Assembly: GCF_007989085.1 (NCBI RefSeq)
Contig: NZ_BJVJ01000009.1
Span: forward strand, 54,900-118,899
Length of the DNA stretch: 64,000 nucleotides
Direction: 5' to 3'
Source: Pseudonocardia sulfidoxydans NBRC 16205
GTDB taxonomy: Bacteria > Actinomycetota > Actinomycetes > Mycobacteriales > Pseudonocardiaceae
The stretch's first letter is position 1, and every line of letters starts with the position of its first letter. Positions 36,757 to 45,600 of the stretch are shown here, one piece after another. The notes beneath the pieces were generated by a model. It was not told the DNA's origin. It made no database searches and saw only the letters and a program-made list of their open reading frames with translations. A program made the position numbers and the translations under genes.

Positions 36757-38070
36757 GTGAGTGCCGATCATCGACGGCTCGTGCCTCGCACCGACGCCGT
36801 CCTCGCCGAGCCCCGCGTCGCCGCGGCGGTCGCCCGGCTGGGCCGTGAGCTGGTGAAACGCTCGGTCGTCGAGGCGCAGGCGCGGGCGCGGGCGGGCGAG
36901 ATCCCACCGGCCGACGTCACCGACGCGGCGCTGGCCGCGCTGCCGTCGGCGGCGACGTCGCTGCGGCCCGTCCTCAACGCCACCGGTGTCCTGCTGCACA
37001 CCAACATGGGTCGCGCCCCGCTGTCGGCCGCGGCGGTCGAGGCGCTGGCGGTCGCGGCCGGGACCTGCGACGTCGAGCTCGACCTGGCCACCGGCGGCCG
37101 CGGCCGCCGCGGCGCCGCCACGATCGACGCCCTGCTCGCCGCCGTCCCCGGTGCCGCCGCCGCGCACCTGGTCAACAACGGTGCCGCCGCGCTCGCCCTG
37201 GTCGCGACGGGCCTCGCCGCGGGCCGGGAGATCGTCGTCGCCCGGGGCGAGCTCGTCGAGATCGGCGACGGGTTCCGCATTCCCGACCTCCTGGTGTCGA
37301 CGGGGGCGCGGCTGCGCGAGGTCGGCACCACGAACCGGGTGCATCCGCGCGACTACTCCTCGGTCCTGGGACCGGACACGGCCTTCGTCCTGAAGGTGCA
37401 TCCGTCGAACTTCACGATCAGCGGCTTCACGAAGTCGGTCGACGTCGCCGAGCTGGCCGAGCTCGCCGGCGACGTGCCCGTCGTCGCCGACATCGGGTCC
37501 GGGCTGCTCACCCCGCACCCACTGCTGCCCGACGAACCCGACGCCGCCTCCACCCTCGCCGCCGGCGCCGCGTTGGTCACGGCGTCCGGGGACAAGCTCC
37601 TCGGTGGCCCGCAGGCGGGGCTGTTGCTGGGCGGGCCGGGCCGCGGGGCGCAGCTGGTCGAGCAGTTGCGACGCCATCCCCTGGCGCGGGCCTTGCGCGT
37701 CGACAAGCTGACGCTGGCGGCGGCCGAGGCCACCCTCACCGGGCCGGCGTCGCCGACCCGCGCGGCGCTCGACGTGGATCCCGCGACCTTGCGTGCGCGG
37801 GCGGCGCGGCTGGCCGCGGCACTGCGCGACGCGGGCACCGAGGCGGCCGACGTCGCGTCGGTCGCGACCGTCGGCGGCGGGGGCGCGCCCGGCGTGACGC
37901 TGGAGAGCGCCGCGGTGTCGCTGCCCGACCGGTTCGCCGCGGCGCTGCGGGCGGGCGACCCCGCCGTCGTCGGCCGGCTGGAGCACGGCCGCTGCCTGCT
38001 CGACCTGCGCGCGCTGCCCCCGTCGGCCGACACCGCCCTGGCCGCCGCCGTGCTCGCCGTCCGGGGGTGA
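36757..38070 (+). CDS. selA: L-seryl-tRNA(Sec) selenium transferase
   Basis: This pyridoxal-phosphate enzyme converts Ser-tRNA(Sec) to Sec-tRNA(Sec) with selenophosphate. The 437-residue sequence has the N-terminal tRNA-binding helices, NATGVLLHTNMGRAPLS, VNNGAAALAL and the PLP Lys in SGDKLLGGPQAG. The start is GTG 36757. selB follows after 4 bases, so both are in one operon. Confidence 0.97.
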   Translation: MSADHRRLVPRTDAVLAEPRVAAAVARLGRELVKRSVVEAQARARAGEIPPADVTDAALAALPSAATSLRPVLNATGVLLHTNMGRAPLSAAAVEALAVAAGTCDVELDLATGGRGRRGAATIDALLAAVPGAAAAHLVNNGAAALALVATGLAAGREIVVARGELVEIGDGFRIPDLLVSTGARLREVGTTNRVHPRDYSSVLGPDTAFVLKVHPSNFTISGFTKSVDVAELAELAGDVPVVADIGSGLLTPHPLLPDEPDAASTLAAGAALVTASGDKLLGGPQAGLLLGGPGRGAQLVEQLRRHPLARALRVDKLTLAAAEATLTGPASPTRAALDVDPATLRARAARLAAALRDAGTEAADVASVATVGGGGAPGVTLESAAVSLPDRFAAALRAGDPAVVGRLEHGRCLLDLRALPPSADTALAAAVLAVRG

Positions 38071-38074
38071 TCGG

Positions 38075-39865
38075 GTGCATGTGATCGCGACCGCCGGGCA
38101 CGTCGACCACGGCAAGTCCACCCTGGTCAGGGCCCTGACCGGGATGGAACCCGACCGCTTCGCCGAGGAACGCCGCCGCGGCATGACCATCGACCTCGGC
38201 TACGCCTGGACGACCCTGCCCGGCGGGGCGACCGTCGCGTTCGTCGACGTCCCCGGCCACGAGCGGTTCGTCACGACGATGCTCGCCGGGGTCGGTCCCG
38301 TGCCCGCGGCGATGCTCGTCGTCGCCGCCGACGAGGGCTGGATGCTGCAGTCGGCCGAGCACCTCGACGCCCTCACCGCGCTCGGCGTGCGGCACGGGTT
38401 GCTCGTCGTCACGCGTGCCGACCTGCTCGACCCGTCCCTCGCGCTGGAGGAGGCCCGTTCCCACCTGGCCGGGACGGGTCTGGCCGACGTCCCCGCCGTG
38501 GCCGTCTCCGCCGTCACCGGGGAGGGCATGCACGCGCTGCGCGCCGCCCTCGCCGACCTCGCCGCGGCGCTGCCCACTCCCGACCCGGCCACCGACGTGC
38601 GGCTGTGGATCGACCGGTCGTTCACCATCCGCGGCGCGGGCACCGTCGTGACCGGGACCCTGCCCGCCGGGACCCTGCGCACCGGCGACGAGCTCGAACT
38701 CCTGGGCCCCGACGGCACCCGCCGCGTCACCGTCCGCGGTCTGCAGGCCCTCGGCGCGCCGCAGGACGCGGTCCCGGGGGTCGCGCGGGTCGCGGTGAAC
38801 CTGCGCGGCGTCGCCCGTGAGGCCGTCGGGCGCGGCGACCTCCTGCTGACACCGGGCGCCTTCCTGGTGGGCGACCTCGTCGACGTCCGGCTGCGGGCCC
38901 CCCAGGGGGACACGCCCGGGGAGCTGCCCGCCGAGCTCAGCCTCCACGCCGGGTCGGCCGCCGTGCCGGTACGGGTGCGACCGCTCGGCGCCGACACCGC
39001 TCGGCTCCGTCTGGCCCGGCCGCTGCCGCTGCGCATCGGCGACGTCGTCGTCCTGCGCGACCCTGGCCGGCGCCGGATCGCCGCCGGCGCCACGGTGCTC
39101 GACGTCGCGCCGCCCGCGTTGCGCCGCAGGGGTTCCGGGAAGCGCCGCGCCGCGGAGCTGGCGACGATGGACGCGGTCCCCGACGCCGCGGCCGAGCTCA
39201 CCCGTCGTCGTGTCGTGCGGGCCGCCGACCTGGTCGCCATGGGCGTTCCCCGTCCCCAGGTCGCCGCCCTGACCGTGCCGACGGCCGGGGGCTGGCTCGT
39301 CGACCCGACCGTCGTCGAGCCGGTCCTGGCGACGCTCGCAGCCGCCGTCGACGCCGCCGATCCCCTCGACCCCGGGCTCCCCACCGAGGCCGCACGCCGC
39401 GTCGCCGACCTCCCCGACGCCCGGTTGATCGACGCCCTCCTCGGCGCCGCCGACGCGCCCGGGCTCGTGCACCGCGACGGTCGGGTGACGCGCTCGGTCG
39501 CGGCCGGGCTGCCCGCCGCCGTCCGCGACGGCCTCGACGCCCTGCGCGCCGACCTGGAGGCCGACCCGTTCGCCGCGCCCGGCGCCGAGCGGCTGGCCGA
39601 GCTCGGCCTCGGCCCGCGGGAGGTCGCCTCGCTCGTCCGGGCCGGCGAGCTGCTCCGTCTCGCCGACGGCGTCGTCCTGCTCGCCGGGGCCGACGACCGC
39701 GCCCTCGACGTCCTCGCCGGCCTCGGCGCCGACGAGCTCACCGTCAGCGAGGTCCGGCAGGCCCTGAACACGACGCGGCGTGTCGCCGTCCCGCTCATGG
39801 AGCACCTGGGCCGCACCGGACGCAGCGTCCGCACCGGGTCGGGGGCCCATCGCCTGCGGCGTTGA
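38075..39865 (+). CDS. selB: Selenocysteine-specific elongation factor
   Basis: SelB brings Sec-tRNA(Sec) to UGA codons that carry a SECIS hairpin. The GTPase domain has GHVDHGKST (G1), DVPGHERF (G3) and VTRADLLD where most have NKxD (G4). EF-Tu-like domains II and III follow, and the C-terminal 200 residues form the winged-helix domains that bind SECIS RNA. The length of 596 residues is normal. The start is GTG 38075; the annotation of one Cys-free G4 variant should not impair activity as T-x-A-D types are known in SelB. Confidence 0.96.
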   Translation: MHVIATAGHVDHGKSTLVRALTGMEPDRFAEERRRGMTIDLGYAWTTLPGGATVAFVDVPGHERFVTTMLAGVGPVPAAMLVVAADEGWMLQSAEHLDALTALGVRHGLLVVTRADLLDPSLALEEARSHLAGTGLADVPAVAVSAVTGEGMHALRAALADLAAALPTPDPATDVRLWIDRSFTIRGAGTVVTGTLPAGTLRTGDELELLGPDGTRRVTVRGLQALGAPQDAVPGVARVAVNLRGVAREAVGRGDLLLTPGAFLVGDLVDVRLRAPQGDTPGELPAELSLHAGSAAVPVRVRPLGADTARLRLARPLPLRIGDVVVLRDPGRRRIAAGATVLDVAPPALRRRGSGKRRAAELATMDAVPDAAAELTRRRVVRAADLVAMGVPRPQVAALTVPTAGGWLVDPTVVEPVLATLAAAVDAADPLDPGLPTEAARRVADLPDARLIDALLGAADAPGLVHRDGRVTRSVAAGLPAAVRDGLDALRADLEADPFAAPGAERLAELGLGPREVASLVRAGELLRLADGVVLLAGADDRALDVLAGLGADELTVSEVRQALNTTRRVAVPLMEHLGRTGRSVRTGSGAHRLRR

Positions 39866-39932
39866 TCAGCCGCCGGTGCCGGGCGCGAGCCAGGAGTGGC
39901 AGGACCGCACGAGCCGCCCTACCGTCACCGCA

Positions 39933-40331
39933 ATGCACGCCTCCTCCGCCTCCGAGCCCGCCCCCGCGTCCGGGGCCGACGGACCCGACCAGATCACGGT
40001 CTCCGTCGTGCGGCCCGAGCCGGGGACGGTCGTGGTGACGGTCGGCGGCGAGGTCGACATGCTCACCTCGCCGCAGCTGCGCTCGGTGCTGGTCGAGCAG
40101 ATCGGTGACGAGACCGTCGAGCTCGTCGTCGTCGACATGGATGCCGTGACGTTCCTCGGCACCAGCGGGTTGGCCGCGCTCATCGAGGTCCGGGAGGCCG
40201 CCCACGCTGCCGGGGTGGGCCTGCGGCTCGCGTGCACCGGCAGGCGGGTCCTGCGGCCGCTGTCGATCGCCGGGTTGCTGCCGATGTTCGACATCCACGA
40301 CACCGTCAAGGCCGCGCTCGCACCCACCTGA
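39933..40331 (+). CDS. STAS-domain anti-sigma factor antagonist (second copy)
   Basis: The 132-residue product is built like the protein at 32134: an acidic N-terminal tail, VVVTVGGEVDMLTSPQL, and VVVDMDAVTFLGTSGLAALIE. The phosphorylation-site residue is in FLGTSG. It probably titrates an RsbW-type anti-sigma kinase when unphosphorylated. The start is ATG 39933, 67 bases after selB. The two STAS genes flank the selenocysteine locus. Confidence 0.9.
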   Translation: MHASSASEPAPASGADGPDQITVSVVRPEPGTVVVTVGGEVDMLTSPQLRSVLVEQIGDETVELVVVDMDAVTFLGTSGLAALIEVREAAHAAGVGLRLACTGRRVLRPLSIAGLLPMFDIHDTVKAALAPT

Positions 40332-40332
40332 G

Positions 40333-40348
40333 TGTGATGTAGGTCACG
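40333..40348. promoter_or_regulatory. CRP-type site upstream of whiB3
   Basis: TGTGATGTAGGTCACG matches the actinobacterial cAMP-receptor protein consensus TGTGA-N6-TCACR. It lies about 275 bases before the whiB3 start, just after the STAS gene. In M. tuberculosis CRP sites control whiB1; control of this WhiB gene is inference. Confidence 0.55.
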
Positions 40349-40621
40349 TCTCACGCGCTCCACCGCGCGGGACACGATCAACCAGAGCACACTCCTTGCC
40401 GCTCCGGACCGCCGTCGACACGCCTCTGAGCTGCGAGGACGGTCCCGGTTCGCGCCCTCACGCCGGGCCACCGCCCGGACCTGCGCCCACCCGCACCGGA
40501 CCACCCCCTCCCCACCCGGTGCCAGTCCGTCGCGTTTGGAGCTCCCGGCCGTCGGGAAGAACGACGTCGGTCTCCCGGTACGCCCGCCGGGACGGAGCGG
40601 AAAGAACGAGGTGGGCCCGCG

Positions 40622-40915
40622 ATGAGCGACGTTTCACGACTCCCCGGCCCGATGGATCACGCATGGCAGTGGCAGCGGCTCGGATCGTGCCGCGGCATGG
40701 ACAGCGGCGTCTTCTTCCACCCGGACGGCGAACGCAACCCCTCCCGGGCGCGCCGGACCGCGCAGGCCAAGGAGGTCTGCCACCGGTGCCCCGTCCTCGA
40801 GCAGTGCCGCGAGTTCGCGCTCGCCACACGCGAACCGTTCGGCGTCTGGGGCGGCCTCGCCGAGGCCGAGCGGCGAGTGATCATCGAGCGGCGGGAACTG
40901 GCCGCCGCGAGCTGA
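40622..40915 (+). CDS. whiB3: WhiB3-like iron-sulphur transcription factor
   Basis: The 97-residue protein has the four cluster-binding cysteines Cys23, Cys53, Cys56 and Cys62 (CRGMDS; CHRCPVLEQC), then the GVWGGL turn and a basic C-terminal helix (ERRVIIERR). The run WQWQRLGSCRGMDSGVFFHP is the WhiB3/WhiD type rather than WhiB1 or WhiB2. Such proteins hold a [4Fe-4S] cluster sensitive to oxygen and nitric oxide and bind the principal sigma factor. The start is ATG 40622; the upstream 290 bases have no gene and include a CRP-type site. Confidence 0.92.
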   Translation: MSDVSRLPGPMDHAWQWQRLGSCRGMDSGVFFHPDGERNPSRARRTAQAKEVCHRCPVLEQCREFALATREPFGVWGGLAEAERRVIIERRELAAAS

Positions 40916-41072
40916 CGGCCGCCGGTCGCGTCCCGGTCGTCGGGGGCGGGACGCAACCGGCACTCCCGGCGTCACGACCGGGTCGCTTCAGGCGGCCCGG
41001 TCGAGTCGCGTCAGGGCCCTTCCCAGGGCCGCTCGACCTGGACTCCCGCTCGACCTGCCGCGAGCCGGCGGA

Positions 41073-41699
41073 TCAGCCCTCGCAGGGGACGATCGACAGC
41101 TCCAGACAGCGGTAGCGCAGCAGCGGCAGACCGTAGACCTGCGCAAGCCGCTCCATCGCCGAGATCAACACCGCGCGCGCCGGATCGTCGGCCGAGGCCA
41201 CCGGTGCCAGGCAGTACACACCCGGCTCCGGGTCGAACCCGACCAGCTCGCTCATCGCCGCCACCAGGTCGTCCTCCGACCCGGCGGTCACCCCGCGCAA
41301 ACTCAGCCGGTGCAGCTGCACACCCGACAGGTCCAGCACGTCACCATCGGACACCCGCTCGTCCGGCCCCGGCTCGCGAGGCGCGGGCGCGGCCCGGTCG
41401 TCGGCCGCCTCGTCCGCGACATCCTCCACCGGATCGTCGTAGTCCGGGTAGTCGAGATAGCTGAACAACGGCGTGGGCGCCGCCACCACCTGATGACCGG
41501 ACACCACGTCGTCGCACGCGACCAGCAGATCCGCCGTACCCACACCCGACAGGATGCGGGCCAGATCCGACTCCGGACGCCGGAGCTCGGTGAGGGACTC
41601 GGTGATCGCGACGATCCGCGCCGGCCCCGTGCGGGGCTGCGACCGCCCCGCCAACGGGACGACGGGTCCGGACCCACGCATCTCCGGTACCGCTGTCAT
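41073..41699 (-). CDS. Hypothetical acidic protein
   Basis: I do not recognise this 208-residue protein. Residues 20-85 have alternating strands and helices (GPARIVAITESLTELRRPES; ADLLVACDDVVSG). An acidic, probably disordered stretch (DDPVEDVADEAADDRAAPAP) follows, then a second ordered part ending YGLPLLRYRCLELSIVPCEG. Composition and codon use match real genes. It stands alone between whiB3 and the sigma operon; ATG 41699 is preferred since GGGGG lies 10 bases upstream. No membrane segments are seen. Confidence 0.6.
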   Translation of the reverse strand: MTAVPEMRGSGPVVPLAGRSQPRTGPARIVAITESLTELRRPESDLARILSGVGTADLLVACDDVVSGHQVVAAPTPLFSYLDYPDYDDPVEDVADEAADDRAAPAPREPGPDERVSDGDVLDLSGVQLHRLSLRGVTAGSEDDLVAAMSELVGFDPEPGVYCLAPVASADDPARAVLISAMERLAQVYGLPLLRYRCLELSIVPCEG

Positions 41700-42196
41700 T
41701 CCCTGCAATCCCCCTGCTCACGACATCCGGTGCGACGCTGCGCCGGGCCCCTCCGACACCGAAGTCAACACCGGCGCGGACGCCTCCCCGCCACCTCGGC
41801 GGGACCGAACGGCGAACGGTCCGACGTGATCCGTGAGCGGGGAGGACGCGCCGCCGGCCGGTCGACGAGCCCACCCCCTGAGGTCGCTCCCCGCGGACGA
41901 ACGGCCGCCACCTGCTACGACGCTTGCCCCACAGCGCCCACCCGGCGTCCCACGGTCCGGGACGACCGTTCGTGGCGCCGTGACGTCGACCCGGCGTCCG
42001 ACAGGCGAGCCACGAGGCTCCACTGAGGACCACGACACTGAGGACCACGGCCACCCCACCGGGCGCCACCGCGGCGCGTGACGGACGTCGATGATTGATA
42101 CCCACCTGCCCCGGGTAGCAAGATGCCCGAGACACTTACGCCGCGACCGGGCTCCCGCCCGCGCACTGCACAGCCCGCGAAGGGAGAAGCGCCCGC
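41700..42196. other. Gene-free region between the hypothetical gene and the sigma operon
   Basis: These 497 bases have no convincing gene. Open frames on both strands show no family resemblance. The direct repeat GAGGACCACG/GAGGACCACG lies near 42019-42048. The last 100 bases before 42197 must hold the anti-sigma/sigma promoter; GGGTAG at 42113 resembles the -10 element of SigB/SigF-type promoters, but I find no good -35 GTTT partner. Confidence 0.45.
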
Positions 42197-42637
42197 GTGT
42201 CCGACAGGGACGACTGGGACTCCGCCGACCTCACCGACCCCGGCAGCCCCACCGTGGAGGTGCGCACCGCCGCGTCGGCGGCGCTGATCCCCACCATCCG
42301 GGCCGTCGCGTCCGATCTCGCCGCCCGCGCCGACTTCGACCTCGACGCCATCTCCGACCTGCGGATGGCCGTCGACGAAGCCTGCGCCACCCTCGTCGAC
42401 GTCGCCGCCCCCGGCTCCGGGCTGCGCTGCCGCTTCCAGGTCCGCGACGACCGCATCGACGTCCGCGCCGAAGTCGAGGGCGCCGGCGCCGACGCCACCG
42501 TCGCCACCGACACCTTCGGCTGGCGCGTCCTCGAGACGCTCACCGACGACGTCTCCGTCAGCCACACCCCCGGCCCGGACGGACGCCCCCTAGTCGGGAT
42601 CGTCCTCGGCAAGAGCGCCGGCGCGACCGAGAGGTGA
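42197..42637 (+). CDS. RsbW-type anti-sigma factor (HATPase)
   Basis: The 146-residue protein has the GHKL ATPase fold of anti-sigma kinases. The N-box region is ISDLRMAVDEACATLV, in which the usual N is D/E-shifted, and the G2-like part TFGWRVLETLTDDVSV follows. It probably binds the sigma factor encoded next, until an STAS antagonist displaces it. GTG 42197 follows GGGAGAAG. Its stop overlaps the sigma gene's GTG (GTGA), the usual coupled arrangement. Confidence 0.88.
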   Translation: MSDRDDWDSADLTDPGSPTVEVRTAASAALIPTIRAVASDLAARADFDLDAISDLRMAVDEACATLVDVAAPGSGLRCRFQVRDDRIDVRAEVEGAGADATVATDTFGWRVLETLTDDVSVSHTPGPDGRPLVGIVLGKSAGATER

Positions 42638-43413
42638 GCAGGACCGACCCCGAGTACGGCCACCTCGTCCCGCTGCTCGAGGAGTACGCGGGCCTGGCCG
42701 ACGACGACCCCCGCCGCGACGGGCTGCGCGACGAACTGGTTCGCGGCTACCTCCCCGTCGCGCAGCACATCGCGCGCCGCTTCGCCCACCGCGGCGAACC
42801 CCTCGACGACCTCACCCAGGTCGCCACCGTCGGACTCATCAACGCCATCGACCGCTTCGCCCCCGAGAAGGGGTTCGACTTCTTCTCCTTCGCCGTGCCC
42901 ACGATCAGCGGCGAGGTCCGCAGGCACTTCCGCGACCAGGGCTGGTCGATGCGGGTGCCGCGCCGGCTCAAGGACCTGCACGTCTCCCTCAACAGTGCCG
43001 TCGCCGACCTGTCCCAGCAGCTCGGCCGCGCCCCCAAGCCCAGCGAGATCGCCGAACACCTCCAGATCCCCGTCACCGACGTCCTCGAAGGCCTCGAAGC
43101 CGCCGACGCCTACCGCAGCTCCTCCCTCGACGAGATGCTCTCCTCCGAACAGGGCAGCGCCACCGTCGGCGAACTCGTCGGAGCCGCCGACGCCGAACTC
43201 GCCCGCGTCGACACCCGCCAGGCACTGCGCCCCGCGCTCGCCGAGCTCGGCGAACGCGAACGCACCATCGTCATGCTGCGGTTCTTCGGCAACATGACCC
43301 AGACCCAGATCGCGGACAAGGTCGGCATCTCCCAGATGCACGTCTCCCGGCTGCTCGCCCAGACCCTCGACCGGCTCCGCTCCGGACTCGACCAGGACAC
43401 CGCACCCGACTGA
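42634..43413 (+). CDS. SigB/SigF-family RNA polymerase sigma factor
   Basis: The 259-residue sigma-70 protein has region 2 (DDLTQVATVGLINAIDRFAPEKGFDFFSFA, split here by function: core binding and -10 recognition), region 3 (RRLKDLHVSLNSAV) and region 4 with a helix-turn-helix (MTQTQIADKVGISQMHVSRL). This is the general-stress or sporulation type regulated by partner switching. It is cotranscribed with its RsbW-type gene, and the STAS proteins at 32134 and 39933 are candidate antagonists. Confidence 0.94.
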   Translation: MSRTDPEYGHLVPLLEEYAGLADDDPRRDGLRDELVRGYLPVAQHIARRFAHRGEPLDDLTQVATVGLINAIDRFAPEKGFDFFSFAVPTISGEVRRHFRDQGWSMRVPRRLKDLHVSLNSAVADLSQQLGRAPKPSEIAEHLQIPVTDVLEGLEAADAYRSSSLDEMLSSEQGSATVGELVGAADAELARVDTRQALRPALAELGERERTIVMLRFFGNMTQTQIADKVGISQMHVSRLLAQTLDRLRSGLDQDTAPD

Positions 43414-43517
43414 ACGCCCCCGAACGGGGGAGACGGCGGTCACCGCACAACGCAGCGTCCATCAGCCAAGATGGACCCCGGCCCGGGACGGTCCGGGGCG
43501 GAACGGAGATCACGACG

Positions 43518-44723
43518 GTGCAGGCGGAGCAGGTCCGGCACGTCCTCGTCGTCGGCGCGGGCCTCGGTGGCCTCCGCACCGTCGAGGCACTGCGCAGCAA
43601 CGGCTACGACGGCCGCATCAGCCTCGTCGGCGCCGAGGAACACCTCCCCTACGACCGGCCCCCGCTGTCCAAACAGCTCCTCGCCGGCACCTGGGACGCC
43701 GACCGCGTCGCCCTCCGCGCCGCCGACGCCTACGACGACCTCGGTGTCCGCGCCTACCTCGGCACCCGCGCCACCGGCTGGCAGCCCGGTCGCGTCGAGC
43801 TCGACGACGGCGCCACCCTCCACGCCGACGCCGTCGTCGTCGCCACCGGCGTCGTCGCCCGCCGCCTGCCCGACCAGCCCGACACCGTCCACACGCTGCG
43901 CACCCTCGACGACTCCCTCGCCCTGCGCGCCGCACTCGACACCGCGTCGTCACTGACCATCGTCGGCGCCGGGTTCGTCGGCGCCGAGGTCGCCTCCAAC
44001 GCCCGCGACCGCGGCATCGACGTCACCGTCCTCGAAGCACTCCCCGTCCCCTTCGCCCGCGCCCTCGGCGAAGATCTCGGCGGCCTCTGCGCCCGGCTGC
44101 TCGTCGAGTCCGGCGCCCGGCTGCGCACCGGCGTCGGCATCGACGGGTTCGACGACTCCGGTGCCCTGCTCCTCGCCGACGGCGACCGCGTCACCGCCGA
44201 CGTCACCCTCGTCGGCATCGGCGGCGAACCCCGCCTGGACTGGTTGTCCGGCAGCGGGATCGACGTCACGCGCGGCCTCGTGTGCGACGCGAGCGGCCGC
44301 GTCGACGGCGCCGACGGGCTCTGGGCCGTCGGTGACGTCGCCGCCTGGTGGGACGACGTCCTCGGCCGGCCCACCCGCCGCGAACACTGGACCAACACCG
44401 TCGAGCAGGCCGCCGCCGTCGGCGCCGCCATCGCCGGCGGCGAACCGCCCGCGCCGACCGTCCCGTACTTCTGGTCCGACCAGTTCGGACTCAAGGTTCA
44501 GCTGTTCGGGCGACCCGAACCCGCCACCCGGCACGTCACCCTGCACGGCGACGGCCTCGACGGCGGCCCCGTCAAAGGCACCGTCGTCGGGCTCCTGCGC
44601 GACGACACCCTCGTCGCCGTCGCCGGGTTCGGCGCCGCCCGCCGGGTCGCCCGCTACCGCGCACTCGTCGGCTCCGGCGCCACGATCGGCGAGGTCGAGG
44701 AGATGGCCGCGACGCTCGCCTAG
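43518..44723 (+). CDS. FAD-dependent ferredoxin reductase-type oxidoreductase
   Basis: The 401-residue flavoprotein belongs to the ferredoxin/rubredoxin/rhodocoxin reductase group. It has the N-terminal FAD motif VVGAGLGGLRTVEAL, LPYDRPPLSKQLL, the NAD(P)H motif IVGAGFVGAEVASNARDRG and LWAVGDVAAWWDD. The C-terminal domain is of the reductase type. It passes electrons from NAD(P)H to small iron-sulphur proteins, commonly for P450s or dioxygenases; no such partner is adjacent. GTG 43518 follows GGAG. Confidence 0.9.
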   Translation: MQAEQVRHVLVVGAGLGGLRTVEALRSNGYDGRISLVGAEEHLPYDRPPLSKQLLAGTWDADRVALRAADAYDDLGVRAYLGTRATGWQPGRVELDDGATLHADAVVVATGVVARRLPDQPDTVHTLRTLDDSLALRAALDTASSLTIVGAGFVGAEVASNARDRGIDVTVLEALPVPFARALGEDLGGLCARLLVESGARLRTGVGIDGFDDSGALLLADGDRVTADVTLVGIGGEPRLDWLSGSGIDVTRGLVCDASGRVDGADGLWAVGDVAAWWDDVLGRPTRREHWTNTVEQAAAVGAAIAGGEPPAPTVPYFWSDQFGLKVQLFGRPEPATRHVTLHGDGLDGGPVKGTVVGLLRDDTLVAVAGFGAARRVARYRALVGSGATIGEVEEMAATLA

Positions 44724-44737
44724 CACGCCCCTCAGGC

Positions 44738-44959
44738 CTACCTGAAGAGCTTGCGCAGCACCGCCAGCGCCACGATCGCGCCCACCCCGATCAGCGCATA
44801 CTTGATCTTCGGGTCCTCGAGCTTCGCCGCGACCTGCTGCTTGCCCTGGTCGACGAACCGCTTCGGGTGCGCGCGCTCGGTCAACGCGTCGAGGCTCTCG
44901 GCGAGCTGGTCGCGCGTCTTCTCGATCTCACGCTGAATTGCTTCGGGGTCGCGCGCCAC
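44738..44959 (-). CDS. DUF3618 small membrane protein
   Basis: The 73-residue protein begins RDPEAIQREIEKTRDQLAES, the conserved helix of DUF3618, with LDALTERAHPKR next, and ends in one membrane helix (YALIGVGAIVALAVL) and a basic tail. Such proteins are widespread in actinobacteria, often beside phage-shock-like genes; the function is unknown. The start is GTG 44959, behind GAGGAG. It converges with the reductase gene, 14 bases apart. Confidence 0.85.
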   Translation of the reverse strand: MARDPEAIQREIEKTRDQLAESLDALTERAHPKRFVDQGKQQVAAKLEDPKIKYALIGVGAIVALAVLRKLFR

Positions 44960-45092
44960 GACTCCTCCTCGGGATGCGGGGTGGCCCGGCTGCGGTCTGC
45001 AGTGCCTGCGAGGCAACACCGTAGATCACAGCCCCCGATCGCGTCGGACGGGCTCGCGCCGACCCCGCCCGAACCTGGAAGGATTCACAGCC

Positions 45093-45560
45093 ATGACGGA
45101 GCGACTCGCCCAGGGCGACCCGGCCCCCGACTTCACCCTGCCCGACGCCGACGGCAAGCCCGTGTCGCTGGCCGACTACCGCGGCCGCAAGGTGATCGTC
45201 TACTTCTACCCCGCCGCCTCCACCCCCGGCTGCACCAAGCAGGCCTGCGACTTCCGCAACAACCTCGCGGAGCTCGGCGACGCCGGCCTCGACGTCGTCG
45301 GCATCTCCCCCGACAAGCCCGCGAAGCTCGCCAAGTTCCGCGACGCCGAGGGCCTCACCTTCCCGCTGCTCTCCGACCCCGAGCGCGAGACCCTGCAGGC
45401 CTGGGGCGCCTTCGGCGAGAAGAAGATGTACGGCAAGACCGTCACCGGCGTCATCCGCTCCACCTTCCTCGTCGACGAGGAGGGGAAGATCGAGAAGGCG
45501 ATGTACAACGTCCGCGCCACCGGGCACGTCGCCAAGCTCCGCAAGGACCTCGCGGTCTGA
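45093..45560 (+). CDS. bcp: Thioredoxin-dependent peroxiredoxin, BCP/PrxQ type
   Basis: The 155-residue enzyme reduces peroxides with thioredoxin. Cys47 in YPAASTPGCTKQACDF is the peroxidatic residue and Cys52, five positions on, the resolving residue, the typical BCP spacing. The sequence otherwise follows the family (APDFTLPDADGKPVSLADY; RSTFLVDEEGKI). The start is ATG 45093. Confidence 0.95.
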   Translation: MTERLAQGDPAPDFTLPDADGKPVSLADYRGRKVIVYFYPAASTPGCTKQACDFRNNLAELGDAGLDVVGISPDKPAKLAKFRDAEGLTFPLLSDPERETLQAWGAFGEKKMYGKTVTGVIRSTFLVDEEGKIEKAMYNVRATGHVAKLRKDLAV

Positions 45561-45600
45561 TCACGGGTACCGGGAGCGGGGCGCCCGGTCCGCGCGGCCG

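Noticed and set aside
42091..42130. SigF-type promoter before the anti-sigma gene
   Set aside because: GGGTAG fits the -10 element, but the spacing and a GTTT -35 element are not found.
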